Below, in pieces: positions 1-8,429 of a stretch of 18,380 nt of DNA; position 1 is the first letter of the stretch, and every line of letters begins with the position of its first letter. The DNA comes from Dunaliella salina (lineage: Eukaryota; Chlorophyta; Chlorophyceae; Chlamydomonadales; Dunaliellaceae). Where the stretch lies: NCBI GenBank assembly GCA_002284615.2, contig MU070339.1, forward strand, positions 80,988 to 99,367, read 5' to 3'. The notes under the pieces are model-generated. The model was not told where the DNA came from. It saw nothing but the letters and a program-made list of their open reading frames with translations, and ran no database searches. The translations under genes were made by a program, and so were the position numbers.

Positions 1-1000
1 GTGTGTGTGTAAAAAAATCTTATGCAGTAAGCGAAGATGTAAGGCTTGTCTTGCTAACAAATGGAGCTTTACGTTTTTAGAAAAAGAATAAGTCAAGTTA
101 GTTGGAGACTCCTCAGGCTTCTCCTTTCCATGCCTGCGGCCTCCTTTGCTCTGCCTCCTTTTATCTTTGCTCCCTCTGCGGCCACTCTTTTTTCTCATCC
201 AGGCCATAGCCTCTCCTATCTCATCACAACGGTGAAGTACTCCAAAGGATGCAAAATGCTGATACTGTTCATGTGCACCACATGAATAGGCTAGCAGTTG
301 CATGTCTTGACAGAAGGCCTTTACCTGTAAACCCTGTCCATGAGCACCACATAAATGGCCACAGTGCGCTCATGGTACTGAGAGGATGAATGAAGAGGGC
401 ACTCATGGTATTGGGGCAGGCATGTTTATGGATGATATGGGTTTTGAGGTTTGAAGGGCACTCATGGTCCTAAGGCAGAGCCGTGTATGTTAAATAAGGC
501 CTTGGCTCAGAGGTTGCATGTGTGTTTGGGAAGGTCTTGGTCCACAAGCAGAATTAAAAAGAGTGTAGAGGGTCAAGGTCTTGAGGCAGGCTTGAAACAT
601 ACAAAGTGTTCAGGGCCTTTTTTTGCTTAAAGCCAGGCCTTCCAGAGGTGTTCCTGGCAACCCTCTTGCGCATGCGTTCATAATCATGCATGCACAGTAG
701 TGCAGCGAGTATCTTTGTCCATTCATGCTGGGGGCAACTTTTCCACCATCTTAGTATTTCCCTTTCTTCTCCTGTACGCTTTTGCATGACATTACTTTGC
801 TTGTGGGTCACAGGCAAAGGTGCCAGTGCCGGCTGTCCAATGTTTCCTAGATGCTTACTCTGTGCTTCTCAGTCCACACTTGCTTTCAAAATTCCAGCTC
901 CTGCACCGCTGCTGGTGTCAGTGCTAGCTGTTTGGCCTTGAGCGCTAGCCAATCGGCATCTTCCATTTTTTCACTCTATTGTCTACTTGGTATTTTCTAC
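1..1000. other. Unassigned non-coding stretch
   Basis: The first ten bases are the end of a (GT)n run. No convincing gene is seen: the open frames are short, overlap on both strands and lack recognisable motifs. A short word, GGCACTCATGGT or a close variant, occurs three times (near 366, 399 and 458) at uneven spacing, which hints at a decayed repeat but is too weak to call one. The remainder appears unique within the window. Confidence 0.5.
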
Positions 1001-1004
1001 AAAT

Positions 1005-1300
1005 CTCATTCATGCCTGCGATTCCAGGCAGTTTCTATCACAGGCGTCTTCCATTTGACTTGCAGCTTCTGCACCACCCCATCCCTGCAAATTCTGGCAT
1101 TTTTTCATCTCCTTGTGTCTGGCCTGCAGCTTCTGCATCTACCTGTGCCTGCAATTCCGGCAATTTTTCCCTTACGCGTTCTTTCACCTACCTGGCGGCT
1201 TGCACGTCACCCAATGCCTGCAAATTCCAGAGTTGTTTTCTCACACTTTCTTCCATCTACTTTGCAGCTTCCGCACCACCCTGTGCCTGCAATTCCCAGC
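1005..1300. repeat. Diverged tandem repeat, about 68 bp period, five units
   Basis: The anchor TGCCTGCAATTCC, with variants, recurs at 1013, 1082, 1146, 1214 and 1284, giving spacings of 69, 64, 68 and 70 bp. Each unit also carries a CTTGCAGCTTCTGCACCACC-like word and a T-rich segment, so whole units are related and not only the anchor. Frames open on both strands across this stretch (for example to 1465 on the plus strand) are explained by a repeat that lacks stops. No known protein motif is seen. Confidence 0.7.
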
Positions 1301-1426
1301 AGAAACCATCGCATATGGTGCCTTGTATATGGCCCACCGCCTGAACCTTCAGGTGAGCTTCGCAAACGAAATTTTTGTGTGAAGTCGTGCAGACATGACC
1401 TTTTGCAAAGAAACTTTGTGCCGAAG

Positions 1427-1530
1427 CATGTGAGCTTGCAGGTGGGTTCTGCAATTGGCATGTGAGCTTGCAGGTGAGTTCTTCAATTGGCATGTGAGCC
1501 TGGAGGTGGGTTCTGCTTTGGCATGCGAGT
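1427..1530. repeat. 32-bp tandem repeat, three copies
   Basis: Units begin CATGTGAGC at 1427, 1459 and 1491, with a degenerate fourth start at 1522. Periods are 32, 32 and 31 bp. The first two units differ at two positions. Each copy carries CAGGTGGGT, CAGGTGAGT or a near variant, which resembles a 5' splice donor, but no flanking exon supports splicing here. A looser relative is present upstream near 1349. Confidence 0.8.
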
Positions 1531-1599
1531 GCTCAGTCACTCATGAGACCCATAGGCCACCACAGGCTCGTGAATGGCAAAGCCTGTTCATAAGTGTCT

Positions 1600-2930
1600 G
1601 GTGTTTGCTGGTCACAGGTATTAGGTTTCTGTACAGGCGTCTGCAGGCCACAGGTATAAGGTGTTCATGAAACGTGTCTGCAGGTCACACGTATCAGGTG
1701 TTTGTTACAAGTGTCTGCAGCTTTGGTGCCTGCAGGTCACAGGTGTGTGTAGGTCACAGGTATTAGGAGTCTGCAGGTCACAGGTGTCTGTAGGACACAG
1801 GTACCTGTAGGACACAGGTGTCAGGAGTCTGCAGGTCACAAGTATCAGGCGTTTGTTACAAGTGTCTGTGGGGCACGGGTGCCTTGGGGTCACAGGTTTC
1901 TCAGCTTTCGGGCCTCAGCTTCCTGTACAGGCGTCTGCAGGTCACACGTATTGGGTGTTTAATACAAGTGTCTGCAGGTTTGAGGTGCTTGTAGGTCACA
2001 GGCATCTGTCACACGTATCAGGTGTTTGTTACAAGGTCACACGTTTCAGGAGTCTGCAGGTCACACGTATCAAGTGTTTGCCAAATGTGTCTGCAGACCA
2101 CAGGCATCTGCAGTCTCACGTGTCTGTCCCAAGTTTCAGGTTTCTGTGCAGGTGTGTGCAGGTTACAGGTGTCAGGTGTTTGTCAAATGTGTATGCAGGT
2201 TTTTCAGGTGCCTTGAGGTCACAGGTTTCTGTAGGACACAGGTGTCAGGAGTCTGTAGGTCACACGTATTGGGTGTTTAATACAAGTGTCTGCAGGTTTG
2301 AGGTGCTCGTAGGTCACAGGTATCTGTAGGTCACACGTTTCAGGAGTCTGCAGGTCACACGTATTAGGTGTTTGTTACAAGTGTTTGCAGGTTTGAGGTG
2401 CTTGTAGGTCACAGGTATCTGTAGGTCACACGTTTCAGGAGTCTGCAGGTCACACGTATCAGGTGTTTGTTACAAGTGTCTGCAGCTTTGAGGTGCCCAT
2501 AGGTCACAGGTGTGTGTAGGTCACAGGTATTAGGAGTCTGCAGGTTTCAAGTGCCTTGAGGTCACAGGTATCTGTAGGTCACAGGTGTCAGGCGCCTGCA
2601 GGTCACAGGTGTCCGGTGCTTGTGAAAAGTGTCGGCAGCTTGCAGGCATCTGCAGGTCACAAGTGTGTGTCCTGGGTCTCAGCTTCCTGTACAGACGCCT
2701 GCAGGTCACAGGTATCAGGTGTTTGTAACAAGTGTCTGCAGCTTTGGTGCCTGTAGGGCACAGGTGTCTGTAGGATGCAGGTGTCAGAGGTCTGTCCCAG
2801 GGTGCCTGCAAATCACATTGGTCAAGTGTCTGTGCCAGTCGTCTGCAGAACACAGGCGTGGGGTGATCGTGCAAGTGTTCGCAAGTCACAAGTGTCTGCA
2901 GATCACAGATTACAAAAGCACAAGGCCTCA
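1600..2930. repeat. Complex minisatellite with TGCAGGTCACAGGT core word
   Basis: Over about 1.3 kb the words GTCTGCAGGTCACAGG, GTCACACGTATCAGG and GTGTTTGTTACAAGTG recur dozens of times at roughly 19-24 bp spacing, in changing order. Unit divergence is highest at the edges (near 1600-1750 and 2780-2930). The minus strand is open for long runs with a repeated CDLQ or PVTCR-type peptide, including a 178-codon ORF at 2530-3066. That is expected from a stop-poor repeat with a period near a multiple of three, and I do not call it a gene. Confidence 0.9.
2251..2535. repeat. 95-bp higher-order repeat, three consecutive units
   Basis: Within the minisatellite the phrase GTCTGYAGGTCACACGTAT starts at 2251, 2346 and 2441. 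A related start, GTCTGCAGG, falls at 2536, so the period is exactly 95 bp three times in a row. By hand count, units 1 and 2 differ at about 6 of 95 positions and units 2 and 3 at about 11. A similar but longer step (119 bp) separates starts at 1933 and 2052. The 95-bp unit is itself made of about five short related subunits. Confidence 0.85.
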
Positions 2931-3244
2931 GGTCATAACGACTGACGGCGAGCCTGGCTGAAGGTGCACACATCTTGTCGATCTCTTGGGAAATGTTTAT
3001 TGTCAGGTGCCTGCCAGGATTGTGTAATGCTTCTCCACTTTTTGTCTCGAGCTGTAAACCAAGCAAAGTTGCGCAATTCTAGCTGACAGGCGTCTGCAAT
3101 GATCATGGCGGACAACCCGGCAGAATCCCTTTTGGTGATGGGGATGGACGGGGAAGGACAAGGGTCCAACAGTGGGGTATCAGGGGGTAGCCAAGGGGTG
3201 GTAAAGGGGTGTCAGCTAATCTTGAAAGAGGGTTTCGTGGGTCT
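2931..3244. other. Unique stretch between minisatellite and dispersed repeat
   Basis: No gene or repeat is recognised. A G-rich, low-complexity tract on the plus strand runs through about 3140-3220. Short open frames on both strands have no supporting motif. Confidence 0.4.
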
Positions 3245-3975
3245 TTCTTACACAGGGGGCAGGAGGGTAAGAAAAAAAAGTAGTGGAGTACACGTCCACA
3301 AACTGGGCGGGACCCCCCTGACCCCCCCCCCTCCCCCCCCAAAACCCCCCACGCAGTAACCCTACGCGGACAAAAAAGGTATCAATCTGCTCCTTTTTAA
3401 AATAGCTATCCACCTGCATATTCATCGCACAGGAAAAATGAGTTGCAGCAGAGTTACGGGGCAAAAACTGAGCAGCAGGCGCCCATGCATACCTGCCCTT
3501 CCAGGCACCCACAACTGACTTACAAGTTCACTAACTGCCCTACTCACTTCACCATGCATAATCACATCATACATTGTCACTAGCCTGGGAGTTTGAACTG
3601 GTTTACCAAAGTTCGCTTCTACACCCCCTGCCGCCCACACCCTTGCGCGCATGGCACTGACTCCCAGCCATGCACACAGACCCCCCCTTTTACTCAATTT
3701 ACCCAAAGAGGGTGCCAATTGACAGTTCTTGAACTTAGGAATCCAATGGTGCCTTTGCAATTCTGTAGAAGTGTCCCAGAAAAATTCTGGAGGGGGTGCC
3801 CAAAAAACCTGTCCCCACCCTTGACCCCCCCCCACCACCCCTCCTCAGATCAGACCCATACATGTACCAATCAATAGCCCTTGATCCCAGGATTCCGAAT
3901 ACATAGTTTTTTAATAGGGCGGACTCGTGTACTCCAAAAGTTATGCTTCTTGCAGCCTCCTGGGCGTGAGGAAGC
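3245..3975 (-). mobile_element. Dispersed repeat family, copy A (inverted relative to copy B)
   Basis: Read on the minus strand, this segment aligns with 5160-5845 on the plus strand. Landmarks shared in order are a GAAGCATAACTTTT word, TATGGGTC, a GATTGGCACCCTCTTTG-like word, TGTGTGCATGGCTGGGAGTC, GCTCAGTTTTTGCC and GTAACTCTGC. Similarity is patchy, with stretches near 90 percent and others near 65. Minus-strand frames keep the same residues as copy B: QTP..VT..DV....EV..AV..L.S..WVPGR in one frame, then YAWA..AQFLP.NSAATH and EQ..T.FVRVG in another. This suggests descent from a protein-coding mobile element. The family is not recognised. C-rich tracts lie at 3300-3355 and 3820-3842. Confidence 0.7.
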
Positions 3976-4387
3976 TTTTTCAAGAATTTTTTTTGTTTAA
4001 GAATAAAAGGATTCACAGTTCCTTGAAAGTCAAAGCCACATTGATAGCTGTTTGATACAACAAGTATAGAATCCGTCATAAATAAGTAAAGTGTGCTGAA
4101 AGGTAGGGCCCCACCACACAGCCCAAGAGGAAGAGGCGGCAAAGAAGATGACTTCCACAAACAAAGTCAAGCCAAACCCTCATTCTACCAATTTTTGTGG
4201 ATGCACCTAATTGTGTTTAGGACAACATTGTTTGCCATTTTTGCATTTCCTCAGGTTTTTTTTACAGACCAATGAGACTAGTATAACTTACTCAAATTTA
4301 TTTTGTTTTGAAGAGAAAATTGAAAACTGAAAGGTCTACCTTGCGGCTCAATCCCATTTGGAAGCAAACCAATCGCTATTGTCATTT

Positions 4388-4454
4388 TGTAACGTTATAT
4401 ATCCCCAGATCGTCAAGTGAGGCAGGCAAGGTGGAGGTTCCTCCTTTTTTTGCA
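4388..4454 (+). repeat. Left (5') LTR of the miniature element
   Basis: The repeat starts TGTAACG, contains GTTATATATCC and ends TTTGCA. It lacks five bases near its start relative to the right copy. TTATATAT could act as a TATA-like element, as in other small LTRs. Confidence 0.7.
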
Positions 4455-4456
4455 AT

Positions 4457-4469
4457 TGGTAGCAAAGGC
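4457..4469 (+). promoter_or_regulatory. Candidate tRNA primer-binding site
   Basis: TGGTAGCAAAGGC begins two bases after the left LTR. It keeps about 10 of the 12 bases of TGGTATCAGAGC, the site complementary to the 3' end of initiator Met tRNA used by many plant LTR elements, with one extra G. Position and sequence both fit, but short matches of this kind can arise by chance. Confidence 0.5.
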
Positions 4470-4470
4470 A

Positions 4471-4550
4471 GGGCTCCGAGTGGTGTAGCGGCTATGCGCA
4501 TGAACGCATAGCGTCCGTGCGCACAACTGGTCAGGGGTTCGATTCCTGGA
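4471..4550 (+). other. tRNA-like segment with A and B boxes inside the element
   Basis: TGGTGTAGCGG at 4481-4491 fits the RNA polymerase III A-box consensus, and GGTTCGATTCC at 4536-4546 is a perfect B box. Between them GCTATGCG and CGCATAGC (4491-4498 and 4505-4512) form an 8-bp stem with a 6-base loop, in the place of an anticodon arm. The T-arm pairs only partly (CAGG with CCTG), and the 5' and 3' ends do not form an acceptor stem, so this is not a functional tRNA gene. It looks like a tRNA relic, or an internal pol III promoter as in SINEs. A second hairpin-forming word, GCATCC with GGATGC, follows at 4586-4606. Confidence 0.6.
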
Positions 4551-4648
4551 AGGCACACTTGACGAAGGCGAGGCTAGGCAAGGCGCATCCCTTGGGCAAG
4601 GATGCAGGACTCCCCTAAGACCAGAATCTGGCCGGAACGTCCAAAATT

Positions 4649-4661
4649 AGGCAGGGGGGAA
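4649..4661 (+). promoter_or_regulatory. Polypurine tract
   Basis: AGGCAGGGGGGAA directly abuts the TG start of the right LTR. All but one base are purines. This is the expected plus-strand priming site of an LTR element. Confidence 0.55.
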
Positions 4662-4733
4662 TGTAATGAAAGGTTATATATCCCCAGATCGTCAAGTGAG
4701 GCAGGCAAGGCGGAGGTTCCTCCTTTTCTTACA
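4662..4733 (+). repeat. Right (3') LTR of the miniature element
   Basis: The repeat starts TGTAATGAAAGG and ends TTCTTACA. Three substitutions separate it from the left LTR over the 61 shared bases, plus the short length difference near the start, so insertion was not very recent. Confidence 0.7.
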
Positions 4734-4738
4734 GTCAT

Positions 4739-5159
4739 GAAAGCCTTTTGGGGGAATTCAAAAAACAGGTTGCAATGTGTGTGGACCATTGATGCTTTCC
4801 TAAGCATGAGCCCCCAAACAAATAGGCTAAGTATCACCTTCGGGAGGCATTTCGTCAGAAACATTTTCTGCCTAAGGCAAGCCTTCAAGGCTGCTCCAAA
4901 GTGTCGTGTTCCAAAGTATCTCCATTTTGACTTAGTAAGGCACATACAGAGAAACACTGCATGCTTTGATCAAATGATCATGACTTTTGATGCTCACAAA
5001 TTGAGAGTTCCTTCCCGCCTTGGCCCACCTGGCAAGGACATGTACCTAGGTTGCCTGTGGTCCATGCCTTTCACTTTTTCCACTTTCGGTCAGTCCGTGC
5101 TATGCCAAAAAGTGAGGAGTCCTTGGCCGTCAAGATTTAACCCCTTTGGCACCCCCTGT
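4739..5159. other. Stretch between the LTR element and copy B
   Basis: A plus-strand frame is open from the LTR element through 5180 and contains an ATG at 4738. Its sequence (for example the LHFDLVRHIQRNTACF part) resembles no family I know, and an overlapping minus-strand frame (4574-4957) is also open. I see no splice or promoter signal that would decide between them. It could be a decayed part of a transposon. Confidence 0.3.
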
Positions 5160-6060
5160 CAGGAACATCAGGAAGCATAACTTTTTGATGGCATGGGTCA
5201 ATACGATAGAAAATTATGTATGCAAAATCCTGAGATTGAGAGCTATCATTGGTATAGGTATGGGTCCAATCGGAGAAGGTCGGTGGGGGTGGGTGGTCGA
5301 GGGGGGTCTTTTTGCGACCCACCCCTTCAGACATTTTCTGAGCCACTTCCACGGAATTTTGAATACATCATCTGGTTCCTGAGCCCTGTCGATTGGCACC
5401 CTCTTTGAGCAAATTGGGTGAAAAGGGGGTCCTGTGTGCATGGCTGGGAGTCACTGCCATGCATGCTAGGGTGTGGGCAGCTGGGGGTGTGGGAGCAAAC
5501 ATGCAGGAAAGAATTCCAAACTCCCGAGGTAGTGACTGTGTGTGATGTATTTTTGCTAAGTGAAGTCAGGATGGCAGTTTGTAGGCTTGCGAGCCACGTG
5601 TGGGTGCCCGGCAGGATATGCATGGGCTTCTATTGCTCAGTTTTTGCCTCATAACTCTGCCGCAACACATTCTTTCAATGCATTGAGTATGCAGATAGAT
5701 AAGGGATTGAAAGAGGAGCAGGTTGGTACCCTTTTTGTTCGGGTAGGGGCACTGGAAGGGGGGATTTGGGGTTGGTGGGTGCGTGAGGGGGGACCTTTTC
5801 AGAATTTACGCATGCCTGTGGGTAAATGTTTTTCTACGCCTCCCGCCCCTGTGCTGAAATTTCTCCAAGGGAAATTGCTGGAATTTTGTATATCACCAAC
5901 TACTGGGTCTTTTCACCCCATTTTTTTCTTGCAATGACATTCCTCTGGCACAAGGACTCCAAATCACTAAAAATCACCTGATTTGGTCCAGTGGGTGGCC
6001 CGGAATGAAAATTTGGTGGTGGAAACTAGGGTTCACGCCGCGGCTGATCAGACACGTGCC
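5160..6060 (+). mobile_element. Dispersed repeat family, copy B
   Basis: This is the plus-strand partner of copy A. From about 5845 onward it instead matches copy C at 10431-10600: TTTCTCCAAGGGAAAT, a CTGGGTCTTTTCACC-like word, TTGCAATGA and CACCAAATCA-like words appear in the same order. Two frames hold conserved peptides: WVPGR near 5604 in the frame open at 5418-5654, and NSAATH, FVRVG and FLQGKLLEF in the frame open at 5560-5937. The frames overlap, so one or more frameshifts probably separate parts of one ancestral protein. No start, promoter or known domain is visible. It is one arm of a large imperfect inverted repeat with copy A, with about 1.2 kb between the arms. Confidence 0.7.
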
Positions 6061-6234
6061 CTGTAACCAGCACCCCTGGAACTTTTATGTAAGAGAAAGC
6101 TTGTAAAATAGGCTATCATCGGAACCCAAGTTTGTATGGTGCCAGTCATGGGAGAGCTACGCTGGGAGCATGCAAACAACAGGCAGTTTTAGGCCCCAGA
6201 TAACCCCCTCCAGTAATCATTCAGAACTTGATCT

Positions 6235-6355
6235 GGCCATACCTCAGAAACGCCTGGGTGTTCCGGGACCAAAAGCAGTAGGAGTCTAGTCAATGCACTG
6301 ACAAACACTGACAAAGTTTGATGTTGGTACATCCAGGCGTTTTTGAGGTATAGCC
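6235..6355 (+). repeat. Foldback element, 30-bp stem
   Basis: GGCCATACCTCAGAAACGCC at the left (arm 6235-6264) is complementary to the right arm at 6326-6355, with 26 of 30 Watson-Crick pairs. As plus-strand RNA two of the four exceptions become G-U pairs, leaving one C-A and one U-U mismatch. Weaker pairing continues outward for about 15 bases. The loop is 61 bases. It may be a small MITE or a decayed hairpin-RNA locus. It lies 43 bp upstream of the candidate exon starting at 6399. Confidence 0.7.
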
Positions 6356-6392
6356 TCTTGAAGTCCCACACAATGGTTACCCCCCTCTTGCG

Positions 6393-6563
6393 ATGCAGGT
6401 GTTCCCCAACTCCTCCCTGGAGATCCTCCTCAAAGAAAAGACTCAAGACCGTAACATGACATTTTTCAAGTTCTTTGAGATCCGGCCTGAGGACATTGCC
6501 GGTGGGTACATCTACTTGCTTGTTAGAATGAGACAGGAGGGAACCCCGGATAATGATGTGTAG
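6393..6563 (+). CDS. Candidate exon or small ORF, 56 codons, unrecognised
   Basis: The frame reads MQVFPNSSLEILLKEK at its start, continues through a segment with TFFKFFEIRPEDIA, and stops at 6561-6563. The upstream pyrimidine-rich CCCCCCTCTTGCGATGCAG would be a fair 3' splice site with the exon beginning at 6399. A donor-like G/GTGGGT at 6501-6507 would end the exon after 103 bases. Composition is protein-like: balanced charge and hydrophobic residues, no low complexity. I do not recognise the family. It may be one internal exon of a host gene, or coding remains of a mobile element. Confidence 0.35.
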   Translation: MQVFPNSSLEILLKEKTQDRNMTFFKFFEIRPEDIAGGYIYLLVRMRQEGTPDNDV

Positions 6564-7680
6564 ATTTTTATTCTCTTAGCCAGTAGGAAACTTCCCTGCT
6601 TCGTCAGTGCTCTCCCCCCGCCCCTTCCCNCCCCCCCCCCTCTCTCCCTCTCTTTTTCCTTATTGCAATGCACTGGTGTGCTCTCGGCACTGACATCTGG
6701 GGCTTGATCGTGTGTTTGAGGTTGAGCACGCTAGCCTGGAAGCTCCTGGCAAGTTTCTTGTGATAGTGCAGGGTGGGTGCTAGGTTGCGCCAATACACCG
6801 CTCAATGTGATAGGGTGGCAAGACTGCTACTACAAGCAAACTTGGCAACCAATTCATCTGGCCTTGCTTTTGTAAGTGTGGATGATCACCTAATGTAATG
6901 CCTGCCTTGCTATCCTGCAATTAGGTAGCATATCCATGACTGTGGTCTTCCATGAGCATGACAGGCTAATCATTTCACCAGAATGCAGCGATATTGTTGC
7001 AATTTGCCACCCATCTTCCATACAAAAAAAAGGAAAAATGACATGGACAGATTTGGCCAGCTTTAATCTTGGCCCTCTTACAGCTGCCGCGCTCCATGCA
7101 TGCTAGATACTCTGCATCATGCTCCTCAATCATGGACTTGTTTGGATACTATGCAGGAATCACCTCATCATGCACCCCCCAAAAAATAGTTAGTTTGGAA
7201 CCACGCATCAACAGCGCAGCCCCAAAATGAGTACTTAACACAGCTGCGCAGGGCACTCTTGACCATTCATACCTTCCTGCTGTCTTTTAAGTTTTAATTT
7301 ACACCATCACGCACCCTCAAAATAAGGATATATTTTACATGCACACTGTGCATGGCAAAAAATGATTTTTTTTATCTATGCGTCGTGATTTAATTTCACA
7401 CACAATGCACAGCATGTGTACTGGTGATCACATTGGCTGTGACACTACAAATTTAGATCTGCGCAGGTCCTACGTTGCTCGAGGGCAGAACCCTCAGCCA
7501 TCTGTTCTTGATGTCTGAATGCCCCTCGCTTTGAGATGTTCTGCACAAATGCCCTCAGACTTTGGTTTGAATCTCGCATGCCCCTGTGAGCTTTTCACAA
7601 ACATATGCATGCCTTCAGGGCCTGCTTCAGATTTTTGTCAGCGTGCATTTTGCATCAGTGGCTGCTTATGAGTTGATTGT
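6564..7680. other. Unassigned stretch with one N
   Basis: A C/T-rich tract with an undetermined base at 6630 lies at 6611-6656. The rest, with A-runs near 7023 and 7366, shows no repeat structure and no open frame with protein-like content on either strand. Confidence 0.4.
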
Positions 7681-7839
7681 CTGCATATACAGTAGTGCTC
7701 CAAAATGTTATGTGATGGTTATGTTTGGGTATTTTGGGTTGAACTTGGAAAATTTTTTGGGGTCTTTGTTCATGGTGAACTCGAAGCGTCTCAATTATGG
7801 TCGCGATGAGGTTGTGGCAAGGAGGCGCTTACTCCCTTC

Positions 7840-7925
7840 CCCCCCGAAAAAGAAGGGGCCCCCCCCCCCCGAAGGAAAGAGACCCCCACCCCCCCAAAGG
7901 AAGGAGTGTTCCCCCTCCAAAGGAA
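7840..7925. repeat. Low-complexity C-rich tract with GAAGGAAAG spacers
   Basis: Runs of 6-12 C alternate with short purine words (GAAAAAGAAGGGG, GAAGGAAAGAG, AAAGGAAGGAG). This looks like a decayed short tandem repeat. It makes the overlapping plus frame proline and lysine rich, so that frame (7586-7981) is not called a gene. Confidence 0.6.
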
Positions 7926-8276
7926 GTCACGTTTTTGTGACATCTCGCGGTGAAACACTTCTTGGTCCTTATTTTTCGTGATGTGCTTGGGCCAAAATAC
8001 ACCTGATACTAATTATAGGCAGTCTTCGGGACGGGGCTCTGCAATTTGGATCAGTTTCAATATCCTGGAGTACTTCGGTACATGCATGACTCATCAAGGC
8101 CTGCATAGATGAGCTCCTGTACTCGTGCGGGCCTTTGTCTTGCAGGTGTTGCACAGAGGCTGTGCGTTAGCTCACACACGTTACAATCGCATGCTTAAGC
8201 CATGCATGTGTGTAACCACATGCCCAGGTCAGCCACCAGATCACATCTGTGGACAAGCCTGTGTTAGTCCATAGTC

Positions 8277-8429
8277 TCTTGCACGTTGTGTGCAGAAGTG
8301 GGGCATCAGATCACGTTTATTTAATTTCTTTTCCCTTTCCTGTTCAGGCGTGGGATTTTCTATCCACATACTTGCGTCAGTGTCTTGCATTTTGTGTGCA
8401 GAGGTGGAACGTCAGATCACATCTGTTTA
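8277..8429 (+). repeat. Duplicated splice-acceptor/exon-start segment, 106 bp apart
   Basis: A 47-bp segment at 8277-8323 is repeated at 8383-8429 with about 38 identities. Both contain TGTGTGCAGA followed by a GTGG and TCAGATCAC word; nearly all differences are transitions. A shorter third echo, CAGATCACATCTGT followed by two bases and ACAAGC, is at 8238-8259. The second copy forms the start of the Q-rich candidate exon. Confidence 0.6.

Larger units (their letters stand above)
4388..4733 (+). mobile_element. Miniature LTR retrotransposon (TRIM/SMART-like), 346 bp
   Basis: Two direct repeats, 67 and 72 bp, both begin TGTAA and end CA, and match at 58 of 61 positions in their shared part. 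Two bases after the left repeat lies TGGTAGCAAAGGC, which resembles the plant initiator-Met primer-binding site TGGTATCAGAGC. A polypurine-rich tract (AGGCAGGGGGGAA) directly precedes the right repeat. GTCAT follows the right repeat and also occurs two bases before the left one, a possible target duplication slightly out of register. TRIMs and SMARTs are known non-coding LTR elements of this size class, mobilised in trans. There is no coding capacity. Orientation follows the primer site and purine tract. The main alternative is a tandem pair of SINE tails. Confidence 0.7.

Noticed and set aside
851..1465. 204-codon plus-strand frame
   Set aside because: It spans the 68-bp tandem repeat, is rich in C, S and H, and overlaps open frames on the other strand. 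No motif or start context supports it.
1736..2760. AGGTCA-type direct half-sites resembling nuclear-receptor elements
   Set aside because: They are part of the minisatellite word and occur at satellite spacing; no evidence for a receptor-bearing organism.
1600..2930. CRISPR-like array
   Set aside because: Units are contiguous and variable, with no constant repeat separated by unique spacers, and the context is eukaryotic.
2530..3066. Long minus-strand frame (178 codons) with CDLQ-type repeats
   Set aside because: It lies mostly on the minisatellite; the repeat has few stops in several frames and the peptide has no domain. Other strands and frames there are open too.
4471..4550. Functional tRNA gene
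   Set aside because: Boxes are good but no acceptor stem forms and the T stem is mismatched.
7586..7981. 131-codon plus-strand frame
   Set aside because: The second half is proline and lysine from a C-rich low-complexity tract and the first half has no recognisable motif.
7692..8085. TACAGTAGTGCTCC and the inverted GGAGTACTTCGGTA as Tc1/mariner ends
   Set aside because: Only 11 of 14 bases match, inner sequence is unrelated and no transposase remnant lies between.
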